Position numbers and translations under genes: made by a program
The notes under the pieces: generated by a model
Told to the model about the DNA's origin: nothing
Databases searched by the model: none
What the model saw: only the letters and a program-made list of their open reading frames with translations
Shown here: in pieces, positions 24,403 through 32,554 of the stretch
Layout: the number at the start of each line of letters is the position of its first letter
How positions within the stretch are numbered: position 1 is the first letter of the stretch
Assembly (NCBI RefSeq): GCF_002934685.1
Contig: NZ_NKHL01000117.1
Location: 169,001 to 233,000 of the forward strand
Direction of reading: 5' to 3'
DNA from: Pseudomonas bohemica
Lineage (GTDB): Bacteria; Pseudomonadota; Gammaproteobacteria; Pseudomonadales; Pseudomonadaceae
Length of the DNA: 64,000 nt

Positions 24403-24968
24403 GGGTGAGTTTTTTGTGGCGCTGGGGATACCCTCAATCCGGCTACGCTCCGTGGGGTCTGAACTGGCGTGGGGGAAGACCAAAAGAGCGAGTGCAAGCG
24501 GCAGCGGGATTTGGAGACCAGCGCTGTACCTGTAGGAGCTTCTGGAGGTTACGACAGTGGCGAAAGCGGGGTGTCAGGCCATTTATCTTTGTCCACCGCT
24601 TTCGCTGCAGTCGTAACCTCCGGCGTTCCCCACAAGGATTGCGTCAGCCTGGAGCATCGGCGTCTGCTGTTGCTCTTCTAACGCGATGACGATGCCGCGA
24701 AAGCCGCGCCCCGCCATGAATGGCGGATGGCGGCGGGCGTACGGAGTGTCGCGGGAGTGAGGGAATCCGACGAAGTGGAGGCCAAACCAGGAGCAGGCAC
24801 CCTTGGCTAAGTGGGGGTGATCCGGGCATTCCGGCGTTTCCGATGTAACTCGCCGAAGGCGAACCAATCCGGACCTTAGGACGGATCCTGTTAGCCACCG
24901 TCAATAACGGATATGCACACATGCCCAAACACCGAAAAACAGACCCACCGCGAATACAGAACCCAGCT
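24403..24968. other. Intergenic region after nuoN, no convincing gene
   Basis: This holds the inverted repeat at 24544-24621 and, at 24680-24910, a block with several short hairpins (for example TCGCC GAA GGCGA near 24850). The minus-strand open frame at 24644-24928 is rich in proline, arginine and serine (SPPLSQGCLLLVWPPLRRIP) and has no good ribosome binding site; it looks like translated repeat DNA rather than a protein. Convergent genes on both sides make this a transcription-end region. Confidence 0.5.
24544..24621. repeat. Long imperfect inverted repeat (REPIN-like, different core)
   Basis: GGAGGTTACGACAGTGGCGA (from 24544, arm to 24569) and CCGCTTTCGCTGCAGTCGTA (from 24596, arm to 24621) are 26-base arms with few mismatches around 26 bases. 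The core differs from the GTGGGAGTGAGC family seen elsewhere in the window. Confidence 0.75.
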
Positions 24969-26033
24969 CTACCCCGGCAATCTCACCGTCTGTTTGGCAC
25001 TGGTAAACAAACCCCACGTCGACATGAACAACGCCGCAATCATCGGCCCGATCACAAACCCGTTCAGCCCAAACACCGCCATCCCGCCTAGCGTAGAAAT
25101 CAGAATCAGATAATCCGGCATGCGCGTATCCTTACCCACCAGAATCGGCCGAAGCACGTTATCGACCAGCCCGATCACGAACACCCCGAACAACCCCAGC
25201 ACCACACCCTGCCAGATCATCCCGGTGAGCAGAAAGTAAACCGCCACCGGCGCCCAGACGATCCCCGCCCCTACCGCTGGCAACAGCGACAGAAACGCCA
25301 TTGCCACTGCCCACAGCAGCGCGCTGGGAATATCCAGCGCCCAAAAGATAAAACCGCCCAGCGCACCCTGCGTGATCGCCACCACCACGTTGCCTTTGAC
25401 CGTAGCCCGCACCACGCGGGTGAACTTCAGTTGCAGCCGGCGTTTCTGCGGCTCGGCCAGTGGAACGGCGATGCGGATCCTGCGGGTCAGGTCCTGCCCG
25501 TCACGCAGGAAGAAGAACAGCAGGTACAGCATGATGAAAAAACTCACCACGAAATCGAAGGTACCCTGGCCGAAGCTGAACGCCTGCGTCGCCAGGTACT
25601 GGCTGCCTTGCATCGCGGCTTTGGAAATCTTGTCCTGCAGCCCCTTGAAATCACCCATGCCCAAATGGTCCAGCCAGTGCTGTGTCGATGTCGGCAGCAG
25701 GGACTTGAACTCGGCCAGGTACCTGGGGATGTCCAGTTGCCCGCTTTCCACGTTTTTGTAGAGCGCCGCACCTTCCTGAACCATCAGCATACTGATGATG
25801 ATCACCGGCAAAATCGCGATCAGCAGGCAGATCGTCAGCGTGCACAGTGAAGCCAGATTGCGCTGCCAGCCAAAACGCGCCAGCAGGCGGCGTTGCAACG
25901 GCGCAAAGATGATGCCCAGCACCACCGCCCAGAACACTGCGCCATAGAACGGCAGCAGGATCCAGATGAACGCGAGCGTCACCAGCACCAACAGCAGCAT
26001 CAGGGTTTTGTTTTGCAGCGAGGTTTCGTTCAT
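24969..26033 (-). CDS. AI-2E family transporter (PerM/YdiK-like)
   Basis: A 354-residue integral membrane protein of the AI-2 exporter superfamily (PF01594). It has about eight hydrophobic segments: two near the N-terminus (MLLLVLVTLAFIWILLPFYGAVFW), a central pair, and a C-terminal bundle with GAGIVWAPVAVYFLLTGM and the family-typical DNVLRPILVGKDTRMPDYLILIS motif. Family members include the reported AI-2 exporter TqsA and Na+/H+ antiporters, so the substrate cannot be assigned. The start ATG has GGAAAG eight bases upstream. It is probably transcribed alone; the upstream MCP gene is separated by 166 bases with a hairpin. Confidence 0.88.
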   Translation of the reverse strand: MNETSLQNKTLMLLLVLVTLAFIWILLPFYGAVFWAVVLGIIFAPLQRRLLARFGWQRNLASLCTLTICLLIAILPVIIISMLMVQEGAALYKNVESGQLDIPRYLAEFKSLLPTSTQHWLDHLGMGDFKGLQDKISKAAMQGSQYLATQAFSFGQGTFDFVVSFFIMLYLLFFFLRDGQDLTRRIRIAVPLAEPQKRRLQLKFTRVVRATVKGNVVVAITQGALGGFIFWALDIPSALLWAVAMAFLSLLPAVGAGIVWAPVAVYFLLTGMIWQGVVLGLFGVFVIGLVDNVLRPILVGKDTRMPDYLILISTLGGMAVFGLNGFVIGPMIAALFMSTWGLFTSAKQTVRLPG

Positions 26034-26084
26034 GTTCTTTCCAGGTCAATAAACCGCGCTGAACGCACGGCTTATTGATTAGTC

Positions 26085-26122
26085 CGCCAATCGCTACAGG
26101 AGTGCCGCCTGTAGCATTGGCG
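26085..26122. other. Inverted repeat between MCP and AI-2E transporter genes
   Basis: CGCCAATCGCTACAGG (26085-26100) and CCTGTAGCATTGGCG (26108-26122) form a stem with one bulge around a 7-base loop. It is likely a terminator for the MCP gene or a REP-like element; no T tract is seen on the minus strand. Confidence 0.5.
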
Positions 26123-26199
26123 AAACATGGCTCGAAACAGAGACAGGCGCTGCATGGCCGGCTCATAGCGTGTCGCCATGAAAGCAATGAACGGCATCG

Positions 26200-27879
26200 T
26201 CAGATACGGAACTGCCCCACCAGTCGACCCAGGCGCTGGTTCAGTTCAGTCAGATTGCGCGAGGTCATGGCGCTGTGACGGGTTTCGTCGGCGACGCTTT
26301 CCACCGCGACAGCAATCTGGTGCACGCTTCGGTTGATCTCTTCGGCCACGGCCGTCTGCTCTTCCGCCGCACTGGCGATCTGCGCGTTCATCGAGTTGAT
26401 GGTGCCGATCAACTGACCGATGGTGTCCAGTGACGCCCCTGCCTCGTTGGCGCGCGTCGAGGTGCCGTCGCCCGCTTCGCTGGAGCGACGCATTGCAGCA
26501 ACGGCGCCCTGCGTACCCTGCTGCAGCCGATCGATCATCCCCTGAATTTCCTGGGTGCTCTGCTGCGTGCGACTGGCGAGCGCGCGAACCTCATCGGCCA
26601 CGACGGCGAAACCGCGTCCAGCCTCCCCCGCCCGCGCCGCTTCGATGGCGGCGTTAAGGGCCAACAGGTTGGTCTGCTCAGCGATGGAGCGGATCACGCC
26701 CAGCACGCCAACGATCGAAGTGACGTCGTTCTGCAGGCTGTCCAGTGACGTGCCGCTCTGGCGGATATCGTTCACCAGCGCATGAATCTGCTGAATGCTG
26801 CCATCGACCACGCGCCTGGCGGTCTGACCCTCTTGATCGGTCTGTTGCGCGGCCACCGAGGCGCCCTGGGCACTTTTGGCGACTTCCTGCGCCGCAGCCG
26901 ACATCTGATTGATCGCGGTCGCCACCTGATCGGTCTCCTGACGCTGACGTTCCATGGCCTGCTCGGAGCGTTGGGCCTGATGAGTGACTTCACCGACGAG
27001 ACCCGTCAATTGCGAGGTCATTTCCGCGATCTGCCGCACCAGGCCGTGAATCTTGTCAACGAAGCGGTTAAACGAGACCGCCAGTTCGCCGAGTTCGTCC
27101 TGCGAGGTCACCGTCAGGCGCCGGGTCAGGTCGCCCTCTCCTGCGGCGATGTCGTCCAGATTGGCTTTCATCAGACGTAGCGGTCGCAGGATGCTGCTGG
27201 CGATCCAGCCACCGATCGCGGCAATGATCACCAACACCAGCAAGGCGATGCCAAGGATCGTGATCAACATTTGTTCCGTGCGTTCGGCAATGGCCTGCCG
27301 CACTTCGGCGACCTTGGCATCGATGTTGTCCAGGTTCACCGACGAGCCGACCGCTATGTCCCATTTGGCGAGGTATTCGCAGTAGCCAAGCTTGGGCACC
27401 AACTCGTTGGAGCCCGGCAGCGGCGAGGAGTATTCGAGGTAATGGGTGCCTGCTTTCGCGACTTCGACCAACCCGCTATTGACGTAAACGCCATTGGGAT
27501 CGCGGGCGTCCTTGAAGCTCTTGCCGATACCATCCGGGCTATCGCCCTTGAACAGGCGCACCGCCTGTGAGTCGTAGCCGAAGAAATAGCCATCTTTGGC
27601 GTATTTCACCTGCGAGAGCATCTTGATGACCTGCGCGCGGGCTTCCATATCACCGGGGGCCGATGCGTCGTACAGCGGCTTGATGGTACCCATCGCCACC
27701 GCGACGTAGCTCTGCAGCGTTGCCTTGGCTTCGGCCAGCAGGTGCTGGCGGGTCTCTTCCACTTCACGCTTGGCCTGCTCGCGGAGCATGAAGACGGTAC
27801 TGACGCTGATGATCAGCGCGAACAGCACCACTGGAAGCACCGCAAGGGAAAGAACTTTGGCTTTCAGATTTAGCCGCAT
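26200..27879 (-). CDS. Methyl-accepting chemotaxis protein with sCache_2 sensor
   Basis: A 559-residue chemoreceptor. Order of parts: N-terminal membrane helix (about 8-30), periplasmic single-Cache domain (about 35-190, with KYAKDGYFFGYDSQAVRLFK and NGVYVNSGLVEVAKAGTHYLEY), second membrane helix, HAMP domain (LRPLRLMKANLDDIAAGEGDL), then the signalling domain with the hairpin-tip region TNLLALNAAIEAARAGEAGRGFAVVADEVR. The ATG at 27879 starts the membrane helix; the longer frame is rejected. sCache_2 receptors in Pseudomonas bind small carboxylates (McpP) or malate (CtpM). The position between nuo and a BqsRS-like pair matches P. aeruginosa PA2652 (CtpM) as I remember it, so an organic-acid ligand is a reasonable guess. 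Confidence 0.92.
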   Translation of the reverse strand: MRLNLKAKVLSLAVLPVVLFALIISVSTVFMLREQAKREVEETRQHLLAEAKATLQSYVAVAMGTIKPLYDASAPGDMEARAQVIKMLSQVKYAKDGYFFGYDSQAVRLFKGDSPDGIGKSFKDARDPNGVYVNSGLVEVAKAGTHYLEYSSPLPGSNELVPKLGYCEYLAKWDIAVGSSVNLDNIDAKVAEVRQAIAERTEQMLITILGIALLVLVIIAAIGGWIASSILRPLRLMKANLDDIAAGEGDLTRRLTVTSQDELGELAVSFNRFVDKIHGLVRQIAEMTSQLTGLVGEVTHQAQRSEQAMERQRQETDQVATAINQMSAAAQEVAKSAQGASVAAQQTDQEGQTARRVVDGSIQQIHALVNDIRQSGTSLDSLQNDVTSIVGVLGVIRSIAEQTNLLALNAAIEAARAGEAGRGFAVVADEVRALASRTQQSTQEIQGMIDRLQQGTQGAVAAMRRSSEAGDGTSTRANEAGASLDTIGQLIGTINSMNAQIASAAEEQTAVAEEINRSVHQIAVAVESVADETRHSAMTSRNLTELNQRLGRLVGQFRI

Positions 27880-27981
27880 AGGTATCGTGACCTTTTTTAT
27901 TGTGTGCGTTACGCCGTTGGGCTCCACATCGGTTAACGGCGCAGCACAGCAAAAGTTGAGGTCACAGCGACGATCGATCGG

Positions 27982-29319
27982 TTAATGGATGCCCGGCTGC
28001 GCGGTTTGCCGTTCGGGCAGTTCGATACGCACCTGCAAACCGCCGAGGGGGCTGCTCAGTAGCTGAATCTGCCCGCCCCAGGCCTCGACGATGTCCTTGA
28101 CGATGCCCAGGCCCAACCCGTGCCCGCTCATCTGCTCGTCAAGCCGGCTGCCGCGCCCCAGCACTTCGGTGCGTTGCACTTCGGGAATCCCGGGGCCGTC
28201 ATCGTCGATCAGCAGACAATAACCAGCGGTTTGCTGAGTGACGGCCAGGCACACTGCGCTGTCGGCCCATTTGCAGGCGTTGTCCAACAGATTGCCCAGC
28301 AACTCCAGAATGTCTTCCCGGTCCCAGGGCAGAGTCAGGCCCGGCGTGGCGTGGTTGCTCAACTCCAGGTGCTCGCCATGGATCGTCCGCAATGTGGAAA
28401 ACAGGCCCGGCAACTCGGTATCACAGTCGAAACGCACGCCCGGCAAGGCATCGCCGGACAGGCGCGCGCGATTGAGCTCACGCTCCAGACGTTGCTGAAT
28501 CTGCTGCAACTGATCGCGTAGCGTCGCGCGCAGCTGTGGATGCTGCTCAAGCTTTTGCCCTTCGGTGAGGCTCATCAGCACGGCCAGTGGCGTTTTCAGA
28601 GCATGGCCGAGATTGCCCAGCGCGTTTCGCGAGCGCTTGAGGCTGTCTTCGGTGTGCGCCAGCAGGTGGTTGATCTGCGCGACCAAGGGCTCAAGCTCCA
28701 GCGGCACTTCTTCATCGAGCTGCGAGCGCTGGCCCTGCTGCAGTTGGAAGATCTGCTCCCGGGCCTTGTCCAGCGGCCGCAAGGCGCGGCGGACGGTCAT
28801 TCGCTGCAAAATCAGGATCAGAATCAGCGCTGCCAGCCCCAGCCCAAGACCGATCCGCTGGACGAGGGCGAAACTGGCCTGCACGGGGGTGTAATCCTGC
28901 GCGACGGTGATGGAGATCTTCTGCCCGAACTTGCGGTATTCGGATTGCAGCAGCAACAACGACTGCTTGCTCTTCTCCAGCTCCCGGTCGGCATGCAGAC
29001 CGGTGTCATCGGGTCGGGGGAGCTCGAGGTCCCACAAGGATCGCGAACGCCAGTGCCCGCCATCGAAGTCGATACGAAAGTAATGGCCGGAGTACGGCCG
29101 TTGATAGCCCGGAGACAATCGCTGCTCGTCCAGCTGTAAACCATTGGGCCCCCGAACGATGGCCACCAACAGCAATTCAGCGTCGTTGCGCAGGCCCGAT
29201 TCCAGATAGCGCTGCAGGCCGACTTCGAACAGCCACAGGCTGATTTGTGCCAGCACCAAGCCGACAATCAGCAACACACTGATCAGACCCAGGCTCAGCC
29301 TTCGTTGAATCGACCTCAC
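27982..29319 (-). CDS. bqsS: Two-component sensor histidine kinase, BqsS/CarS-like
   Basis: A 445-residue kinase: membrane helix 1 (about 10-31), periplasmic domain (34-154), helix 2 (155-173), HAMP-like linker, H-box with phospho-acceptor H239 (NLGHALKTPLAVLMSL), N-box LLGNLLDNACKWA, and ATP lid DDDGPGIPEVQR plus GHGLGLGIVKDIVEAWGG. It overlaps the response regulator by 4 bases. The gene set (two PepSY proteins, regulator, kinase) and locus match P. aeruginosa bqsPQRS (carRS), which responds to Fe(II) and Ca2+. The reported Fe(II)-binding RExxE motif is not visible in this periplasmic domain; the nearest match is RELEK (112-116). Orthology is inferred from context; another PhoQ-like kinase is possible. 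Confidence 0.82.
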   Translation of the reverse strand: MRSIQRRLSLGLISVLLIVGLVLAQISLWLFEVGLQRYLESGLRNDAELLLVAIVRGPNGLQLDEQRLSPGYQRPYSGHYFRIDFDGGHWRSRSLWDLELPRPDDTGLHADRELEKSKQSLLLLQSEYRKFGQKISITVAQDYTPVQASFALVQRIGLGLGLAALILILILQRMTVRRALRPLDKAREQIFQLQQGQRSQLDEEVPLELEPLVAQINHLLAHTEDSLKRSRNALGNLGHALKTPLAVLMSLTEGQKLEQHPQLRATLRDQLQQIQQRLERELNRARLSGDALPGVRFDCDTELPGLFSTLRTIHGEHLELSNHATPGLTLPWDREDILELLGNLLDNACKWADSAVCLAVTQQTAGYCLLIDDDGPGIPEVQRTEVLGRGSRLDEQMSGHGLGLGIVKDIVEAWGGQIQLLSSPLGGLQVRIELPERQTAQPGIH

Positions 29320-29984
29320 CCGCCACTCCCGCCGAACCGATAACCCTGGCCGCGTCGGGTCTGGACCACCGCACGTCCCAGTTTTCGACGCAGGTGATTG
29401 ACGTGCACTTCGATGACATTGGAATCGCGCTCGTTCTCGCCGTCGTACAAATGCTCGGCCAGATGGCTCTTGGAGAGGATCTGTTCGGGGTGCAGCATGA
29501 AATAGCGCAGCAGACGGAACTCGGCGGCGGTGAGCTGAATCTCATCGCCGTCGCGGCTCACGCATTGACGCCCTTCATCCAGATGCAACCCCGCGGCCTC
29601 GAGCTTCGGCTGATTGGCCAAACCGCGAGCCCGACGCAACAGTGCTTGAATGCGCAGTTGCAACTCTTCGGGGTGAAAGGGTTTGGTCAGGTAGTCGTCG
29701 GCGCCGGCCTTGAGCCCTTCGATCCGCTCGGCCCAGGAGCCGCGGGCGGTGAGGATCAGCACCGGCGTCGACAACCCGTCGGCACGCCATTTCTGCAGCA
29801 CCTCGAGCCCCGGCAGACCGGGCAGGCCAAGGTCGAGCACGATCAGGTCGTAGGGCTCGCTCGCCCCCTGATGAATGGCGTCGCGCCCATCCGCCAGCCA
29901 GTCAACGGCGTAGCCCTGGCGGTTGAGCGCACTCACCAACTCATCCGCCAGGGGGACGTTATCTTCAACCAGTAACAGACGCAT
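29316..29984 (-). CDS. bqsR: OmpR-family response regulator, BqsR/CarR-like
   Basis: A 222-residue regulator. The receiver domain (1-115) has the acidic pair in LLVEDN, phospho-acceptor D51 (YDLIVLDLGLPGLPG), the conserved Thr in LILTARG and Lys in DDYLTKPF. The C-terminal winged helix has the OmpR/PhoB signature LTAAEFRLLRYFMLHPEQILSK, with recognition helix NVIEVHVNHLRRKLG. The ATG at 29984 overlaps the upstream PepSY stop by one base (TGATG); the TTG one codon earlier is less likely. It should be phosphorylated by the downstream kinase. A repeat resembling the BqsR box lies upstream of the unit. Confidence 0.88.
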   Translation of the reverse strand: MRLLLVEDNVPLADELVSALNRQGYAVDWLADGRDAIHQGASEPYDLIVLDLGLPGLPGLEVLQKWRADGLSTPVLILTARGSWAERIEGLKAGADDYLTKPFHPEELQLRIQALLRRARGLANQPKLEAAGLHLDEGRQCVSRDGDEIQLTAAEFRLLRYFMLHPEQILSKSHLAEHLYDGENERDSNVIEVHVNHLRRKLGRAVVQTRRGQGYRFGGSGG

Positions 29985-30313
29985 CAATCATCTTCCTTGT
30001 CTTCCAGCAGACGGCTGTCGCGGGCATCGAATTTCAACTCGCGCACTACGTGATCTGACGTCAGCAGCTCAATCTCGTAGATCAGCACGTCGTGCTTTTC
30101 CTCCAGCTCCGCTTCCAGGAGCTTTGAGCCAGGGTAGCGTCCCAATGCCTGTTCGATGAATTGCTCCAACGGCAGGATCACACCCTGTTGGCGCAGCCTT
30201 AGGGCTTCATCCTGATCCAGATCCCGCGCCGCACACACAGTGCAGGCCATGACGGCGCACGTCGCAAGCAGGCAGTAAACGAAACGTTCACAGGGACGTT
30301 TACTGGCAATCAT
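29984..30313 (-). CDS. PepSY domain protein (BqsQ-like)
   Basis: A 109-residue exported protein with a hydrophobic N-terminal signal (RFVYCLLATCAVMACTVCAA) and one PepSY-type domain (DEALRLRQQGVILPLEQFIEQA, then LLEAELEEKHDVLIYEIELL). The start ATG at 30313 overlaps the stop of the upstream PepSY gene by one base. Small PepSY proteins are periplasmic and are often paired with PhoPQ-like systems, where they may modulate the sensor. In P. aeruginosa two such genes begin the bqs operon. It is very acidic at the C-terminus (LLEDKEDD). Confidence 0.85.
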   Translation of the reverse strand: MIASKRPCERFVYCLLATCAVMACTVCAARDLDQDEALRLRQQGVILPLEQFIEQALGRYPGSKLLEAELEEKHDVLIYEIELLTSDHVVRELKFDARDSRLLEDKEDD

Positions 30314-30621
30314 CAGGTGTCCTGATGATCTTTGAGCACTTGGCCATTGGTGGCATCGAGTTCGACATCCCACTCGACGCCTTTGGCATCGCGCAGTTCG
30401 ACCTGATAGACGTACTTGCCATATTCCTGCTCCAGTTCAGTCTCGGTCACCGTTGCCCCCGGATGTTTGGCCAGCGCGGCGGCGTTAAGTTTTTCGAAAG
30501 ACTGAATAGTACCTGCATCGCGCAGCCTGAGCGCCTCATCCGGGCCCAGATCCTTGGCTTGTACATAACCAGCGGTGAGAGCGAAGGCAGCAGCGGCAAT
30601 GAGGGCAGTAAAGGTTTTCAT
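30313..30621 (-). CDS. PepSY domain protein (BqsP-like), first gene of the TCS unit
   Basis: A 102-residue protein with a cleavable signal peptide (MKTFTALIAAAAFALTAGYVQA) and one PepSY domain (DEALRLRDAGTIQSFEKLNAAALA, then TETELEQEYGKYVYQVELRD). It is clearly paralogous to the next gene: both share the LGPDEALRLR/LDQDEALRLR opening. The gene starts the four-gene unit, and all downstream junctions overlap, so this is one operon. A BqsR-box-like repeat lies 55-70 bases upstream. GGAGATT before the ATG is a good ribosome binding site. Confidence 0.88.
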   Translation of the reverse strand: MKTFTALIAAAAFALTAGYVQAKDLGPDEALRLRDAGTIQSFEKLNAAALAKHPGATVTETELEQEYGKYVYQVELRDAKGVEWDVELDATNGQVLKDHQDT

Positions 30622-30675
30622 GGTGAATCTCCGTTATGGTCGTCTTGTTGACTGAAACAACGATAACCAACCGAA

Positions 30676-30691
30676 CTTAATTGAAACTGAA
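30676..30691 (-). promoter_or_regulatory. BqsR-box-like direct repeat
   Basis: Read on the minus strand: TTCAG, 6 bases, TTAAG. This matches the reported BqsR site TTAAG-N6-TTAAG at 9 of 10 positions (consensus from memory). It lies 55 bases before the first PepSY gene, in the right place for autoregulation. Confidence 0.5.
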
Positions 30692-30904
30692 ATACTGCGG
30701 CCACATGCCATCATATTTGGCAGGGACGGTGCCTTTGAGCACTCACCGGCGGGCGCCTGGCCGAGCGGCTCGAAGCGCTGATTTGACAGGGCTTGTTTAA
30801 CCAGACGGTCAGGTTCTGCCTGTGCCTTGGCAAACCATTGCTGGTAAACTCGCCACCTGCATTTTTCGCCCAGGCGATCGCCACCTTTCAAGGCTCTCAA
30901 TACC

Positions 30905-31261
30905 GTGGAAATCTTCAAGGAATTTACATTCGAATCGGCCCACCGCCTTCCTCACGTCCCGGAAGGCCACAAGTGCGGGCGTCTGCACGGCCACTCCTTC
31001 CGTGTCGCGATCTATCTGCAGGGTGACCCCGATCCACATACCGGCTGGATTCGCGACTTCTCCGAGATCAAGACCATCTTCAAGCCGCTCTACGAGCGCC
31101 TGGATCACAACTATCTCAACGACATTCCCGGTCTGGAAAACCCGACCAGCGAAGTGCTGGTGAAGTGGATCTGGAACGAGCTCAAGCCGCTGCTGCCTGA
31201 GCTGTCGGCCATCCGCATTCATGAGACCTGCACCAGCGGCTGCGTGTACCGCGGGGATTGA
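30905..31261 (+). CDS. queD: 6-carboxy-5,6,7,8-tetrahydropterin synthase
   Basis: A 118-residue enzyme of the PTPS-like fold that converts 7,8-dihydroneopterin triphosphate to 6-carboxytetrahydropterin, the second step of queuosine synthesis. The zinc histidines are H13 (FESAHRLP), H28 and H30 (GRLHGHSFR), and the catalytic cysteine is C24 in GHKCGRLHGH. The C-terminal RIHETCTSGCVYRG carries the conserved glutamate that binds the pterin. The start is a GTG at 30905 that gives MEIFKEFTFESAHRL, the family N-terminus. No other que gene is nearby. Confidence 0.96.
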   Translation: MEIFKEFTFESAHRLPHVPEGHKCGRLHGHSFRVAIYLQGDPDPHTGWIRDFSEIKTIFKPLYERLDHNYLNDIPGLENPTSEVLVKWIWNELKPLLPELSAIRIHETCTSGCVYRGD

Positions 31262-31302
31262 TCGGCCGCGCAATCGAAGGCTTTTCTGCGCGATGCATGA
31301 AT

Positions 31303-31371
31303 CCCTGTGCCAGCACGGCTTGCCGGTGGCGTTCTCATATCGCCACCGCCGACAAGCCGTGCCGCCACAGG
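31303..31371. terminator. Large inverted repeat between convergent queD and omptin genes
   Basis: CCTGTGCCAGCACGGCTTGC (from 31303, arm to 31330) pairs with the arm 31341-31371 that ends GCCGTGCCGCCACAGG. The arms have small bulges around a 10-base AT-rich loop. Its place suits a two-way terminator, though the ends (CCTGTG/CACAGG) also resemble the local REPIN tips. Confidence 0.6.
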
Positions 31372-31379
31372 CAACCTCC

Positions 31380-32333
31380 TTAGAACCGGTAATTCATCGC
31401 CAGGCTGGACAAAACCGTTCGGCTGGCCTGCGAGCCGGACTTGCCGCCGAAATGATACGTTTCCCCTCCCTTCGAATCCTTGACCCCTGTACTGCCCTTG
31501 GCTTCGGCATGAACCTGATAATCGACACCCGCCTTGACTGAAAACTGCGGGTTGATTCGATAGGAAAGCCCCAACGCCAGACTCTGCATCCGTCCGCGAT
31601 TGCCGTTATTGCCAGTAAAGGTCACATCCCGAAGATGATGCTGGTCATAGTGCCTGGCCTTGACCCACTGGCTATGTTTGAAACGGCCTTCCACGGTCCA
31701 GTCGCCGTAGCTGTAAAGACCGACGAGGCCAACGTAGGGCGTGTCGTAGGTCTGCTCATAGGTGATGACCTTGCCCCCTGCCGGAAACTCCCCGGAGATA
31801 TCGCGAAACCCATCGTCGGATGAATAGGTAAAGCGCCCGCCCCGGCTTTGCCAGCCAAACTCGCTGCGTTGATAGCCAAGCATGGCTCCGAGGGCCAGAT
31901 CATCCCGTTTCAGCGCCCAGGCGGTGACGGCGAATTCTGCCTGCCAAGCCTTGCGCACTCGGGTATCGGGATGGTCCGAAAAGTCGGTCCAGTCTTCGTC
32001 CTCCCCATCAAACCAGTCGTAATCTTTCATGTGCCCATTACCCTTGGCCACCTGGGTCCAGCCCTGTGCGTCGAGCGACAACCATTGGAGCGGGTGATAG
32101 CTCAACCCCAGATGCAGCGTCGGCACTTGCTTCATGTCCCACTTGAGCTGGCTGATTTTCTCGCCATTGAGATACATCTTTTCTTGCGCATGACCATTAA
32201 GCACCCCCACGCCCAGGCTCATCTCGATACTGCCCAACTGAAACCATTGCTCATCGGCCACCTGCGCATGCGCCAGCACCTCCTGCCCGAACCCGACCAG
32301 CCCCAACAACGCCCACGTATTCCGTCCTATCAT
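31380..32333 (-). CDS. Omptin family outer-membrane protease
   Basis: A 317-residue beta-barrel aspartic-type protease related to OmpT, Pla and PgtE, which cleave peptides (often after dibasic sites) at the cell surface and need LPS for activity. After a signal peptide (ending near AHAQVADEQ) the family landmarks are present: D104 and D106 in MKDYDWFDG and the D230-H232 pair in HYDQHH, equal to the catalytic residues of OmpT. The HPDTRVRKAW, RGGRFTYSSDDGFRD and VGLVGLYSYGDW blocks and the C-terminal phenylalanine (LAMNYRF) also fit. The ATG at 32333 was chosen over a TTG one codon earlier. Omptins are mainly known from enterics; they are uncommon in pseudomonads, so horizontal origin is possible. 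Codon use looks like that of its neighbours. Confidence 0.88.
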   Translation of the reverse strand: MIGRNTWALLGLVGFGQEVLAHAQVADEQWFQLGSIEMSLGVGVLNGHAQEKMYLNGEKISQLKWDMKQVPTLHLGLSYHPLQWLSLDAQGWTQVAKGNGHMKDYDWFDGEDEDWTDFSDHPDTRVRKAWQAEFAVTAWALKRDDLALGAMLGYQRSEFGWQSRGGRFTYSSDDGFRDISGEFPAGGKVITYEQTYDTPYVGLVGLYSYGDWTVEGRFKHSQWVKARHYDQHHLRDVTFTGNNGNRGRMQSLALGLSYRINPQFSVKAGVDYQVHAEAKGSTGVKDSKGGETYHFGGKSGSQASRTVLSSLAMNYRF

Positions 32334-32497
32334 CAAAACATCCGCCTTTTAATAGAGGAGATGCCTGCTACCAGCGCGCTGCCACAGCAAGCGGCGCAAG
32401 GATGAACGGGAAAGAAGGAGATTTCCGCCAGCTGACTCGTATCAATGTGTGTGAAACCTAAACGCCAGACCCAGGAAATTACCTACAAGCCATAACC

Positions 32498-32534
32498 AAA
32501 AAAAGGGCCGCCCGTTTGCACGGACAGCCCTTCC
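32498..32534 (-). terminator. Rho-independent terminator after pepN
   Basis: On the minus strand GGGCTGTCCGTG and ACGGGCGGCCC form a stem, followed by TTTTTTT. It lies 20 bases after the pepN stop. Confidence 0.9.
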
Positions 32535-32554
32535 ATAAGCCGGGTCTGCTCAGA

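Noticed and set aside
24644..24928. 94-codon minus-strand frame in the nuo downstream spacer
   Set aside because: No ribosome site, proline/arginine/serine-rich with repeats of short hairpins in the DNA; kept only as an unexplained non-coding block.
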